In this document: one piece after another, positions 35,701 through 46,791 of the stretch
Layout of the letters: each line of letters opens with the position of its first letter
Numbering within the stretch: position 1 is the stretch's first letter
NCBI RefSeq assembly: GCF_022201045.2
Contig: NC_068563.1
Location: forward strand, 29,237,001-29,301,000
DNA from: Citrus sinensis
Taxonomy: Eukaryota; Streptophyta; Magnoliopsida; Sapindales; Rutaceae
Reading direction: 5' to 3'
Length of the DNA stretch: 64,000 bases
Made by a program: the position numbers and the translations under genes
The notes under the pieces: model-generated
The model's input: the letters and a program-made list of their open reading frames with translations, nothing else
What the model was told of the DNA's origin: nothing
Database searches by the model: none

Positions 35701-36737
35701 AAACTTGACACTAGCAGTGGCAGGTACAATTCAGTGTCTGGAAAAATGTTTTTGTTTTGATTTGAGTCATTTGACTAAATCCTGTGAATGTTAGGCTTGA
35801 TTCATGCGCAATGCTTTCATTCAGCCATTACAAAGGATCATTGTTATTTAATTTTTCATATAGTAGGTAAGACTTACAGGTCTAACAACCATTGATTAGA
35901 CATTCTACCGTTTCGTTATTGGGCTTTGCAACTCAAAACACATCTACTTAGTTAGAAAACCCATAATTTATAAATCAGTCCAAAAACTCATTTGCTATAG
36001 TGATGTGAGATATTATGGTAATTGTGTCGACACATAAGCTTGAACGGTCATTGAAAACAACAGCAATAGATACATACTCAAGTAATATCAAGTCATAATC
36101 AACATCTTTGAAACCCCAAACATATGACGGGCAAAAACAGGAATGTAAGAAAATGAACGTTTTATCAGTACTCGTATTTTATTTGATTAAGGGTGTGCAA
36201 GAACATCAAGCAGAAGAATTGAATGCATCATTATTCTTAAAACAATTTGTAAATTTCCCTTCCTTCAATATAAAAATTACTACTCAAATCACCAATATGG
36301 CCCGCAGGGATCTTTTACAGATAATCCAAGTTAAGGGTCCACCTTACATTTTGTTTGACCTATGGATGAAGTATTGAGTATAAGACACTTTCACTCCTAG
36401 AAAAGTCTTAAGTTTAAATTAATCCAACGTTCATGTGTGGTGTAACGACCATTTAACTTTTCCAACATAATGAGATGATTATTAATAATCACATTGAGAA
36501 CTGAATTGGATATTGCATGTGGAATTCTCTTAGTCACAAGCTGACCCTTTCTTTCCGGGGCCAACTTGCCTGCACACTATCTTTCACAGAAATTCCTGAA
36601 GACGATATTTTTAACTTAAATTTGAGCACATACCCTTGCCTTAATAGCATAAAAAGTAATGATCATGAACTTGAAACAAGCAAGCAGGAAAAGCTCTTTC
36701 TTCATCAAAAACCAGACAACTATTCCTCCTTTCCTAA

Positions 36738-38786
36738 ATGGCTGCAGCTCTTAGATCACTTTACTTCTGGAAATTTCTCCTCGTATCCTGCTTTTCCGTG
36801 GCCTCTGCTCAAGATGAAAATCAGTTCATCTACCATGGCTTCAATGAATCCAAACTGCACCTGGAAGGCTTCGCGAAAATCCAACCCAATGGTCTATTGC
36901 AGATGAGCAACGGTTCCCAACTTACAAAAGGTCATGCCTTTTATCCATACCCACTCAACTTCAATACATCTTCCCCTCAATCTCTTTCATTTTCTACAAA
37001 TTTTGTATTTGCCATGGTTCCAGTTAATACTGGTGGTCATGGCATGGCTTTCCTCTTCTCACCGTCTTTGGACTTCAGCCAAGCTCTTGCATATGCATAT
37101 TTGGGACTCCTCAATTCTACAAACAATGGCCAGTCGACAAATCACATCATCGCAGTGGAGCTTGATACAGTAGAGAGCGTTGAATTTAACGATTTAAATG
37201 GAACCCATGTAGGAATTGATGTTAACAGCCTGATATCTTATGATTCTGCTCCAGCAGCTTATTTTTCTGATGAAGGGTCTTACATAAGCTTGGATCTACA
37301 AAGTGGAAATCCAATGCAGATTTGGATAGACTACAACGGAGAAGAAACGTTGCTCAATGTAACACTAGCTCCAATCAGAGTCTCAAAACCTAACAGGCCA
37401 CTCTTGTCAACACCCCTTGATCTTTCTCAAATTCTCTTGGACACTATGTTCGTTGGTTTCTCTGCATCAACTGGCATACTTGAGAGTAACCAATATATTC
37501 TAGGATGGAGCTTCAGCAGAAGTGGAGAAGCACAAAATCTTGATATATCTAAACTTCCCATACTTCCTCCACCTCCTTCACTCACTCCATCTGCTTCATT
37601 TTCATCATTTGCTCCATCACCTGAGAAAGCAATGGAGAAAGGACGGGGTCCAATTATTATTGTTTTTCCTATAGTAGCCGTGTTTGCGGTTGCACTGATA
37701 ACAATCAGTGGAGCCATTTGGATTGTGCAGAAGAAGAAATATGAAGAAGTATATGAAGACTGGGAAAGAGAATATGGTCCTCAAAGGTTCTCCTATAAGG
37801 ATCTGTACAAAGCAACTAAAGGTTTCAAGGAGCTTATTGGAAAAGGCGGTTTTGGGAAGGTTTACAAAGGCGTACTTTCAACTTCTGGCCTACCAATCGC
37901 GGTTAAGAAAATTTCACATGATTCGGAGCAAGGGATGAAGGAGTTTGTGTCTGAGATTGTAAGCATGGGAGCTCTAAGGCACAGGAACTTGGTGCAACTA
38001 CACGGCTACTGCAGGCGAAAGCAAGAACTCTTGTTGGTTTATAATTATATGCACAATAAAAGCCTAGATACAATTTTACACAGCAGCACAAAACCAAACC
38101 TTAATTGGTTTCAACGATTTCGGATACTCAGAGGAGTAGCTTCTGCCCTGCTTTACCTGCACGAAGAGGGGGAAAAAGTCGTGCTACATAGAGATATAAA
38201 GCCCGGAAATATTCTTTTAGATGCTCATCTGAATGGCAAGTTAGGAGACTTCGGCATGGCGAGGTTATATGATCACGGTAGCATGCCTTGTACCACTAAC
38301 CTGGTAGGAACTCCAGGTTATATGGCTCCAGAGCTTCTCAGAACTGGAAAGGCAGATACTAGGACTGATGTATTTGCTTTTGGGGTTTGTATGATTGAGG
38401 TGGCATGTGGAAGGAGACCTATAGAGGATGGAAACATAAACTTGGTAGATTGGGTTATTGACTGCTGGAAAAGAGGATGTGTCCTTGATGTTATTGATCC
38501 GAGACTGGAGGGTCTTTATGTCGAGGAGCAAATGGAGTTGGTATTGAAATTAGGCTTGTTTTGTTCACACCCTAACCCAGCAGCCAGGCCTAACATGCCG
38601 CAGTTGATGCAGTATCTGGATAGTGATGCCAAGTTTCCAGATACTGCTCTTGATAGCTTCATGATCAGTGTTTCTACTGCTAATAATGAAGCTTCAGAAA
38701 ACGAGACTTCATTTCTTGGACTGCTCGGAGCCAGTTCTTCTTACACCATGTCAACCATTGATTCAATCCTTGTAGAAGGTCGTTGA
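36738..38786 (+). CDS. L-type lectin receptor kinase, cluster copy 2 (682 aa, single exon)
   Basis: This is the near twin of copy 1, of the same length and about 95 percent alike at protein level by eye. It has a signal peptide (residues 1-24), a legume-lectin ectodomain, a linker and transmembrane helix at about 304-328, then the kinase. The catalytic set is intact and at the same residue numbers: G368 of the Gly loop, Lys390, Asp486 in HRDIKPGN and Asp504 of DFG. Differences are spread over the lectin domain, the linker (ALFSPFAPPPEKAKE becomes ASFSSFAPSPEKAME) and the tail (ENVISFLAL becomes ENETSFLGL). The promoter is also nearly identical, so expression may overlap with copy 1. The homologous flanks make this pair prone to unequal crossing over. 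Confidence 0.93.
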   Translation: MAAALRSLYFWKFLLVSCFSVASAQDENQFIYHGFNESKLHLEGFAKIQPNGLLQMSNGSQLTKGHAFYPYPLNFNTSSPQSLSFSTNFVFAMVPVNTGGHGMAFLFSPSLDFSQALAYAYLGLLNSTNNGQSTNHIIAVELDTVESVEFNDLNGTHVGIDVNSLISYDSAPAAYFSDEGSYISLDLQSGNPMQIWIDYNGEETLLNVTLAPIRVSKPNRPLLSTPLDLSQILLDTMFVGFSASTGILESNQYILGWSFSRSGEAQNLDISKLPILPPPPSLTPSASFSSFAPSPEKAMEKGRGPIIIVFPIVAVFAVALITISGAIWIVQKKKYEEVYEDWEREYGPQRFSYKDLYKATKGFKELIGKGGFGKVYKGVLSTSGLPIAVKKISHDSEQGMKEFVSEIVSMGALRHRNLVQLHGYCRRKQELLLVYNYMHNKSLDTILHSSTKPNLNWFQRFRILRGVASALLYLHEEGEKVVLHRDIKPGNILLDAHLNGKLGDFGMARLYDHGSMPCTTNLVGTPGYMAPELLRTGKADTRTDVFAFGVCMIEVACGRRPIEDGNINLVDWVIDCWKRGCVLDVIDPRLEGLYVEEQMELVLKLGLFCSHPNPAARPNMPQLMQYLDSDAKFPDTALDSFMISVSTANNEASENETSFLGLLGASSSYTMSTIDSILVEGR

Positions 38787-40131
38787 ACTTGAGCCCACAG
38801 TTTTACACTCTTTTTGGCTAGTTCACTGAGAGAATTGAGTTGACATTAGTGGCAATCCGAGTTAAGGGTCCATCTTACGTTACTGCAATTCTTGCTTGGT
38901 ACTTCCTGTTTGACTTTTTCTTGTGGACCACAATAGTATTTAACTGCTCACATGCGTATACTTTATTTTGTAAATTCATAAATAAATAAATAAGTATGGG
39001 TCTCGGAAATGTATATGTTTTGACTTGACTAATAAGTCCTGTGAATGTACCCCGATTCAAGCAAGGGCTAAGGTTCTAATTCTGATGGTTGCATAATGTG
39101 ATCTTGACATTGACTTCGTGTTGGCATTGATCAATTTTGCGAATCATTCAGCTCTTCTAAATGATCATTAATATTTAATTGAAAATTATCTGTGAACCAA
39201 CTTAGATCTCAAAAGTTCGAGGCGCCACTACAGACTTCTGATATGTATTATATTTGCATGCAGTCACTTTTTAAATTTCTAACGTTACCACATTTACACA
39301 ATTTGACAAAAAGATCCCGTAGAACTGAAACAATGAGTCGTTTAGAGTTAATTTTAGAAATTATTAGTTGCTACTTGTACTTTCAACGTCCATTCGAATA
39401 GTTTTCCTTGTTCAACTTTCGTAAATAACGGTCATTGAAAGCATGTACAGCAAATGGATATTCCTGCATTATTCAAGTAATAACAAGTCATAATCAACGT
39501 CTTTGGAACCCCAAACTGAAGAGAGAGAAAAGCACAAGTAAAAAGTCAGAAAGAAATTCTTTAAAACTCTTATTTGAGTTTGTTAAGCATGGGGAAGAAC
39601 ATCAAGCAGAATAACACAGATATGAAACATGGCTCATGCACTTTGAAAGTCGCATTCAAATAATTAGCAATGTTAATGCAAATAATTAGCAAGGTCCCAT
39701 TAAGATTCTCTGTGCCAATGAGCTAGATTTGATGCACCGTCGCATTCAAATAATTGGCAAGTTTCCCTTCGATTTGAAAGGCCTTTCTGGAATTGATAAA
39801 GAGATAATCTATGTTAAGTGCAGCTAATTACATTTTTTTTTTTTTACCGGTGTATGAATGCGCGGAATAAGACACCGCAATTTTAGGACATCTATGAATC
39901 AAAATTTAGAATTGAATTTGAAATTAGAAGCGGTTAATTCTCTTAGTCACGTGCTGATCCTTTTTGTTTAAGGGTCAAATTGCTTGCACACTGTTTTGCC
40001 GAAATTCCTGAAGAATGATATTTTAACTTAAATTTGAGTCTGAAATATTACCTTGGTAGCATAAAAAGAGAAAAGCAGCAAGGCAATTCTCTCAATTTGC
40101 CAAAAGCCAACTAGTTTTCCTATTTTTCTCA
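38787..40131 (+). other. 3' flank of LecRK copy 2 and upstream region of the pseudogene
   Basis: Matches 31782-33095 with a few small insertions, for example extra repeated ATTCAAATAATTAGCAA words at about 39652-39690. No gene is present. A 69-codon frame at 39192 also exists, shifted, in the first block and is not conserved as a coding region. Confidence 0.65.
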
Positions 40132-41919
40132 ATGGCTCCAGCTCTCAGATCACTTTGCTTTTGGACAGTTGTCATCATATCCTGGATTTCCATGGCTCGA
40201 GATTAAGATGAACACAAGTTCATCTACCACGGCTGCAATGAATCCGAAATGCATGCTGAAGGCTTGGCGAAGATCCACCCCAATGGTCTATTGCAGCTTA
40301 CTGATAGTTCCAAACTTCAAACTGGCCCTGCTTTCTACCCACTCCCGTTCAAGTTCAACACGTCTTCCTCTCGTTCTCTTTCACTTTCCATCAATTTTGT
40401 GTTTTCAATAGATCAAGTTAAGGATTCCAGTGGCCATGGCGTGGCTTTTGTCATCTCACCAACAATGGACTTCAGCCAAGCTTTTGCAACTGCATTTTTG
40501 GGACTCCTCAATACTACAGATAATGCCCAGTCTACAAACCACATAATCGCAGTGGAGCTTGACACTGTACAGGGCATGGAATTTAAAGATATAGTGTGGG
40601 AACTGATGTCAACAACCTGATATCTAATGATTCTGCTCCATCAGCCAACTTTTCTGATGATCAAGGTTCTTACATAAGCTTGGATCTACGATGTGGAAAT
40701 ACAATGCAAATTGGATAGACTACAGCGGAGAAGAGAATTTGCTCAATTTCCGGGCTCCCTAACCTTCCTCCATCTCCTTCAACGCATGACGCATCTGTCT
40801 GCTTCATCTCAGCAATGGCCTCACTACCTGAGAAAGCAGAGGAGAAACAAAGATGTCAAATGATTTTTGTGTTACCTATATTACATTGCTTGTGGCTGCG
40901 CTGATAACAATCAGCGGAGTCATTTACATTGTGAGGAAGAAGAAATACGAAGAAGTGAAGACTGGGAAAGAGAATACAGGGATCTGTATAAAGCTACCAA
41001 AGGTTTCCAGGGATCTGTATACAGGGAAAGAAGACACTACCTGTCTTGTAGTTTACCAATCGCAGTCAAGAGAGTCTCCCATGATTCAGAACAAGGGATG
41101 AAGAATTTCTGTCTGAGATTGTAAGCATGGGAAGCCTTCGGCATAGCAACTTGGTGCACCAACGGGGCTATTGGAGCGAAAGGGAGAACTCCTGTTGATC
41201 TATGATTATATGCCTAACAGAAGCCTTGATACAATTTTACACAGCAGTGCAAGATCAAGTCTTAATTTTTTTGAACGATTTCACATTCTCGGGGGAGTAA
41301 CTTCATTTCTTCTGTGCCTGCACGAAGAGGAGGAAAAACTTGTGCTACATAGAGATATAAAACCTGGTAGTACTCTGATGCTGATTTGAATGGAAAGTTA
41401 GGAGATTTCGGCCGGCCTAGGTTATATGATCATGGTAGCCTTCCACAGACCACTAACCACTCTAGGTTATCTGGCTCCAGAGCTTCTCAAAACTGGAAAG
41501 GCAGATGCTTTTGCAGATGTATTTGCTTTTGGGGTTTGTATGCTTGAGGTGGCTAATGGAAGGAGGCCTACAGAGTATGGAAAGCTAAATTTGGTCGATT
41601 TGGTTTTTGATTGCTGGAAAAGAGGATCTATCCTTGATGTCACTGAACCAAGACTGGAAGTTATTTGTGTTGAGGAGCAAATGGTGTCGGTTTTTAGGCC
41701 TGTTTTGTTCAGACCCTAACCCAGCTACCAGACCTAACATGAGCCAGGTGCTGCAGTATCTTTATGGAGATGCCAAGTTTCCAGATATTCCTCTTGATAG
41801 ATTTATTGTCAGTGTATCTGCAGCAAGTACTGAAGCTTATCATTCCTTGGGTTGCTTGGTACTCGTTCTTCTCACACCATGTGTCAATCATTGATTCGAT
41901 CCTCGTCCAAGATCGTTAA
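40132..41919 (+). pseudogene. Nearly full-length dead lectin receptor kinase
   Basis: Homology to the intact kinases runs from the signal peptide to the terminal STIDSILV-like motif, but in at least five reading-frame pieces. A TAA at about 40204 follows the signal peptide (MARD). The lectin domain is open from 40249 to about 40600 and then shifts. The linker and transmembrane region are shortened. The Gly loop of the kinase is destroyed by a small rearrangement (KGFQGSVYRERRHYLSC). HRDIKPG is readable, but the following Asn is lost with a deletion, and DFG is followed by altered residues. It cannot encode a receptor kinase. The first 135 bp also exist as a stub at 33096. Confidence 0.92.
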
Positions 41920-43632
41920 ATCAACATTTCAGTGGCTGGTTGCGGGGTAAAAAGCAGAGGGGAAGTAGACTTTCAGAGAAAGGATCTTAAATAAACTTGT
42001 ATCTTTGCTTGTTGCTTCTTGTCGTGAATTGCAGTAGTATTTAACAACTCACGGTTATGTATTTTATAGCACATTCCGCTGATTAATTGCTTGTATTGTT
42101 GAATGGATTAAAATTTGTTTACAACTGTGTGTGAAAACGGAGGTTGCCCTGTTTCAGATACTTCTTCTAACTATTAGTGATTAAGCTTAACATTATATTG
42201 GATTTATGAAGATAGATGAGATTCTCTGGCATATCTTGATTCCTTGGTTTTATTAGTTTTGATCTGTTTATTTTACTGTGTTTTATGTTGCCTCTTCTAG
42301 GTAAGAACTGCAGCAATAGACTAAGTCTGCATTATTTGGAGGTGGGGAAAAAAACTACCGTCAACAGAAAGAAAAAAATGAATAATTCAAGTCAGAAATT
42401 TTGACTTTTACTTTCTGAGTTTATTACCCAAAATGCTAGGATGTTAGGTTACTCCTGAAACTACCCACCCTGAATCTTTCCCGGACGAGTTAATCTAGTT
42501 TCATCAAAACGGACTTGATAATAATTCTATTAGTAAAGATTCTGCTGAAATTCGACAGTCTCTTTTATATATATAACACTCCTAATCTACAAATATGAAT
42601 ATAACACTCTCAATACAATTCAATATACAACAAACTCCAGTGATCAACATCCTCAATCAAAATGCTGAGTTTTATATTTCCAAAGTCTTAAAAGATAATA
42701 TTATAACTAATATTAATATCTCAGTTTATTCTTAATCACAAAAGAATAATATAACAAAATTATACAATCCCAACTGGACGTGATAACCAAAATGTCCTAA
42801 TAAAAATATTTATATCTTCTAACACCATCACGTGGCCAAGACTCAAAATATATTTACAGTCGCTGGGTCGGTCTGGTGTACCTGCAACCTCCTAATGAGG
42901 GGGGAAAATATAATAAAAACGGGGTAAATTTAAAACTCAGTGAGATAAGTGAGTGGATAGTAGTTTTTGAAAATTCATTCTTACTCTAAAAGAAATAATC
43001 ATATCGTTTCCAAACACGATTTCATCAAGCCATATACAAAAAACCAATAGTAAATCATTTTAACATTTAAATCGTTTTTACCCTGTTTCCAGCTTATTCT
43101 TTTATTTATAAAATCCTTAACCGCCTCATTTTCATTTTAAATTCACATATGTTACAGCTCCAGTCATGCCTCAGAACTAATTAAGAGTTGAATCAAAGGT
43201 TCCACTCTGCGCAGGCCTAATGAGCTCAAAGGGAGATGCAAGATTAAATTTACTCGAATGTTTCATTTGCCCTGTCCACATCTTGTAAATGCAATGAAAG
43301 CTTAATCACTTTCCAGTGTCTAATTTAAGATAATCTAGAGACGAATTAAATTATTATGGGTGGTATGGGTGCCAAGTTTCATGGCCACATATAATAGATT
43401 ATGCAGTTTTTCAATGATGGTTAAAGTGCAGCAAATAATTACTCAGTTATGATCATACATCATTGCAATTTGTTAATTCATAAGTTAGGTGTGAGAAGAA
43501 TTATAAGCATATAAAGAAATATTGACAGTTTTCTAGAGCTCCATCGCTATGTCATACTGAGAATTCAAGGCACGTTGAAAGCAAGAGCACTTGAGATATT
43601 TCAACAATAAGAAAAAGTCATAAGCAGCGTGG
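41920..43632. other. Spacer before LecRK copy 3, with possible LTR-derived sequence (42420-43330)
   Basis: No coding region is seen. The part at about 42420-43330, with GGGGTAAATTTAAAACTCAGTGAG and nearby C/T-rich words, has the look of plant LTR sequence, and resembles the style of the 24323 insertion. I could not find termini or a target duplication. If real it is a broken fragment. Confidence 0.25.
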
Positions 43633-43800
43633 TTGAAACATTCGTCTGAAGACGTGCAAAGTCCCATTGACTTGCAAATTAGAGGAGAATTAAGAATAAT
43701 AATAATAACGATGATTAAGGCAGTCTTAGCTATCGGTTTTAGATTTAACTATTGTAGAAGACTTGTTGTGACAAAGCAGATTGTTTCCTACTTTTTCTCA

Positions 43801-45813
43801 ATGGCTGCACTTCCTAGATTGGTTTCCTTTTGGTTTCTTTTCAAAGTAACATTGATTTTTTCCGCCTCAGCTCAAGAAGAAAATCAGTTCATCCACCATG
43901 GCTTCGAAGGATCCAAACTGAAACTGGATGGCTTGGCAAAGATTCATCCCAATGGTCTGTTGCAGCTAACCAACACATCCGAGCGTATAAGTGGCCACGC
44001 TTTCTACCCTTTTCCATTCAAATTCAATTCATCTTCCTCTCAGTCTCTTTCATTTTCCACAAGTTTTGTATTTGCCATGTTCCCAAAACTGCCTAACTAT
44101 GGTGGCCATGGTATGGCCTTTTTCATCTCACCTTCCACGGACTTCAGCGAAGCTGTTGCTGGTTCACACTTGGGAATCTTCAATAGATCAAACAATGGCC
44201 AGTTTACAAACCACATCTTCGCGATTGAGCTAGATACCGTACAAAGCCCTGAATTCAATGACATAGATGGTAACCATGTGGGAATTGATGTGAACGGCTT
44301 GCAATCCAATGAATCTGCTTCAGCACGTTATTTTTCTGATGAAAAAAAGGAGTTCGAAAGCCTTGTGCTGGAAAGTGGAAAGCCGATACAAATTTGGATC
44401 GATTACAATGGACAAGAGAAGTTAGTCAATGTAACTCTAGCTCCAGTCCCAAATCCAAAACCAAGCAGACCTCTGTTGTCAACGTCCATTGACCTCTCTC
44501 AGATTCTCCAGGATTCCATGTATGTCGGTCTCTGTGCAGCAACCGGCACACGTGTAAGTGATCACTACATTCTGGGATGGAGCTTCAACAAGAGTGGGCC
44601 GGCACAAAACCTTGATATTTCAAAGCTTCCTCCACTTCCTCCACCTCCTCCAACACCTGGGAAGAAACTAAATCATACAGTTATTGTTTCAGTTGTAGCT
44701 GCAGCGGTTGTGCTGATAACTATTGCTGGAGCTGTTTACTTCGTTAAGAAGAAAAAGTATGAAGAAGTATATGAAGACTGGGAAAAGGAGTACAGTCCTC
44801 ATAGGTTCTCGTACAAGAATCTCTACAAAGCAACCAAAGGTTTCAAAGACAAAGAGATCATCGGACGAGGAGGTTCTGGAAAGGTCTACAGAGGTGTACT
44901 TCCTTCTTCTCATGCAGAAATCGCAGTCAAGAAAGTCTGCCATGATTCTGATCACGGGATGAAGCAATTTGTGTCTGAAATTGTGAGCATGGGAAAGCTA
45001 CGGCATAGGAACTTGGTGCAACTCCGTGGGTATTGTAGGCGAAAGGGAGAACTTCTTTTGGTCTATGATTATATGCCGAATGGAAGCCTTGACAAAATTT
45101 TGTACAGCAATACAAGGCCAAGCCTCAATTGGTTTCAGCGATTTAGAATTATCAAAGGAGTAGCATTTGGTCTACTTTACCTTCATGAAGAGTGGGAACA
45201 AGTTGTTCTACATAGAGATATTAAACCAGCTAACGTTCTTTTAGATGCCGATCTAGAGGGAAAGCTGGGAGATTTTGGCCTTGCAAGGTTATATGACCAC
45301 GGCAATGATCTACACACCACCAACGTGGTAGGAACTGTGGGTTATCTGGCTCCAGAGCTTCTTCGAAATGGAAGGGGAACTACTAGCACAGATGTATATG
45401 CATTTGGTGTTTTTATGCTTGAGGTGGCTTGTGGAAGGAGACCTGTACAGCCAGGAGAGTTGGATTTACTTGATTGGGTCATTGATTACTGGCAAAAGGG
45501 AGATGTTCTTGATGCTAGTGATCCAAGATTGGAAGGTATTTATGTGGAGGAGCAAATGGAGATGGTTCTGAAGCTAGGCCTCTTCTGTTCACACTCTAAC
45601 CCAGATACTAGGCCGAGCATAAGGCAGGTGGTGCAGTATCTGGACGGCGGTGCATTGTTGCCTGATATACCACTCAATAGCTCTGTATTTGGTGTATTGA
45701 CAGCTAAAAATGAAGCTCCTAATAGTGGGATGGCATCATTTGCTTCGTTGGTCAGAAGCGATTCTCCTCACACCATGTCTACCATTGATTCCATCATCAC
45801 AGTTGGTCGTTGA
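43801..45813 (+). CDS. L-type lectin receptor kinase, cluster copy 3 (670 aa, single exon)
   Basis: The start at 43801 gives a signal peptide (MAALPRLVSFWFLFKVTLIFSASAQ); the frame is open for 56 codons upstream, but that part is promoter-like. The legume-lectin domain covers about residues 26-265. A short proline-rich linker lacks about 12 residues compared with copies 1 and 2, and the transmembrane helix is at about 291-314. Kinase landmarks: GRGGSGKVYRG from G355, Lys377, HRDIKPAN with Asp473, and DFG from Asp491, all intact. The activation region is DFGLARLYDHGNDLHTTNVVGTVGYLAPE. It is a clearly older paralogue than copies 1 and 2 and is outside their duplicated block. Role as for other LecRKs: plasma-membrane sensing, often in immunity. 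Confidence 0.93.
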   Translation: MAALPRLVSFWFLFKVTLIFSASAQEENQFIHHGFEGSKLKLDGLAKIHPNGLLQLTNTSERISGHAFYPFPFKFNSSSSQSLSFSTSFVFAMFPKLPNYGGHGMAFFISPSTDFSEAVAGSHLGIFNRSNNGQFTNHIFAIELDTVQSPEFNDIDGNHVGIDVNGLQSNESASARYFSDEKKEFESLVLESGKPIQIWIDYNGQEKLVNVTLAPVPNPKPSRPLLSTSIDLSQILQDSMYVGLCAATGTRVSDHYILGWSFNKSGPAQNLDISKLPPLPPPPPTPGKKLNHTVIVSVVAAAVVLITIAGAVYFVKKKKYEEVYEDWEKEYSPHRFSYKNLYKATKGFKDKEIIGRGGSGKVYRGVLPSSHAEIAVKKVCHDSDHGMKQFVSEIVSMGKLRHRNLVQLRGYCRRKGELLLVYDYMPNGSLDKILYSNTRPSLNWFQRFRIIKGVAFGLLYLHEEWEQVVLHRDIKPANVLLDADLEGKLGDFGLARLYDHGNDLHTTNVVGTVGYLAPELLRNGRGTTSTDVYAFGVFMLEVACGRRPVQPGELDLLDWVIDYWQKGDVLDASDPRLEGIYVEEQMEMVLKLGLFCSHSNPDTRPSIRQVVQYLDGGALLPDIPLNSSVFGVLTAKNEAPNSGMASFASLVRSDSPHTMSTIDSIITVGR

Positions 45814-46089
45814 ACCATCAAATTCCTTGTTCAATCGCTACATTCTGGTTTTTCTAAGGTGACAATTTCTTCTTTTTTTTTTTGTTCCTGTGTACCTATA
45901 CTGCGAATTCCTTGAACTGATGTGCAGTTGTAGTCTACTTGACATGGTATTTCTCGTCAGTTGTAGCCCATTTGACATGATATTTCAATTTTTTTAGTTT
46001 TTTTTTGTATAGATCAATTTTGATGTATTTGCATACCATTTGATGTATTTGTATATTAATTGCCAAATTTAGCCAGTAGAGCAGTTTAC

Positions 46090-46535
46090 GATACTGTGAT
46101 ATCATTTCCTTCATTGTTCCATTACTACCATTGATTCTATCATTGTTGAGTTGTGTCTCACATTAGCTAGTAAATGGAAGATACTTGAGTTTATAAGATG
46201 GTAGATCACTCCACCTAAAAGGCTAGTCTTTTGGGTTGGATACCTAAAAATCTTATGTTAAATCCCCCAACAAATGGTATCAGAGCTAGACCCTAATAGT
46301 CGGAATGTGGTGGTGGAACAACTCAGGTGTGTCAGACAAAAGGACCAGAGTCCGGCGGTGGTTTCGTCCGAGGGGGGGGATTGTTGAGTTGTATCCCACA
46401 TTGGCTAGTAAAAGAGAGATGCTTGGGTTTATAAGATGGTAGGTCACTCCACCTAAAAGGCTAATCTTTTGAGTTGGATACCTAGAAATCTTATACTAAG
46501 TCCCCCCAACAATCCTCATACAAGGTCGTTAAATC
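46090..46535 (+). pseudogene. Lectin-kinase tail split by a TRIM insertion
   Basis: Before the TRIM, 46095-46143 reads VISFPSLF and later TIDSI-like codons. After it, ATCCTCATACAAGGTCGTTAA gives ILIQGR and a stop. Together the flanks resemble the C-terminal end of a LecRK gene (TIDSILVEGR in copy 1). No upstream kinase domain is present, so this was already a fragment or has lost the rest since. Confidence 0.7.
46144..46511 (+). mobile_element. TRIM element (miniature LTR retroelement, 368 bp)
   Basis: Two direct terminal repeats of about 130 bp (46144-46272 and 46382-46511) begin TGTTGAGTTGT and end CCCCCAACA. Next to the left repeat is TGGTATCAGAGC (46275-46286), the standard primer-binding site complementary to initiator methionine tRNA. 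A purine-rich tract ending in a G run lies just before the right repeat. The 109-bp interior has no coding capacity. Flanks ATCAT and ATCCT look like a slightly decayed 5-bp target duplication. The two terminal repeats differ at roughly 16 positions, so the insertion is old. No 5S-like segment was recognised, so I do not call it Cassandra. Confidence 0.9.
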
Positions 46536-46791
46536 AACAATTGCTCATGCAATGTGCAGCATTCTTTGGACCAATTTTGGTGTAATGCTTGAGGCTGCCT
46601 GGCTGGTTTAAAGGAGGAAAGAAGATGGGAGAAAAATTTGGACTTTCATAACTTGATAGGAATAGGATCTCTAAAAACAGCGATAAAACAGACCCCATTA
46701 TGCAGTTACACAAGGAAGCTTTTCAATGCGGCACTGAGCTGTATGTCAACATATTTTATTGTAGCCTACGGTACACTGTCAGTTTAAGCTT

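Noticed and set aside
46144-46511. Assignment of the TRIM to the Cassandra family
   Set aside because: Cassandra repeats carry a 5S-rRNA-like segment, which I could not see here.
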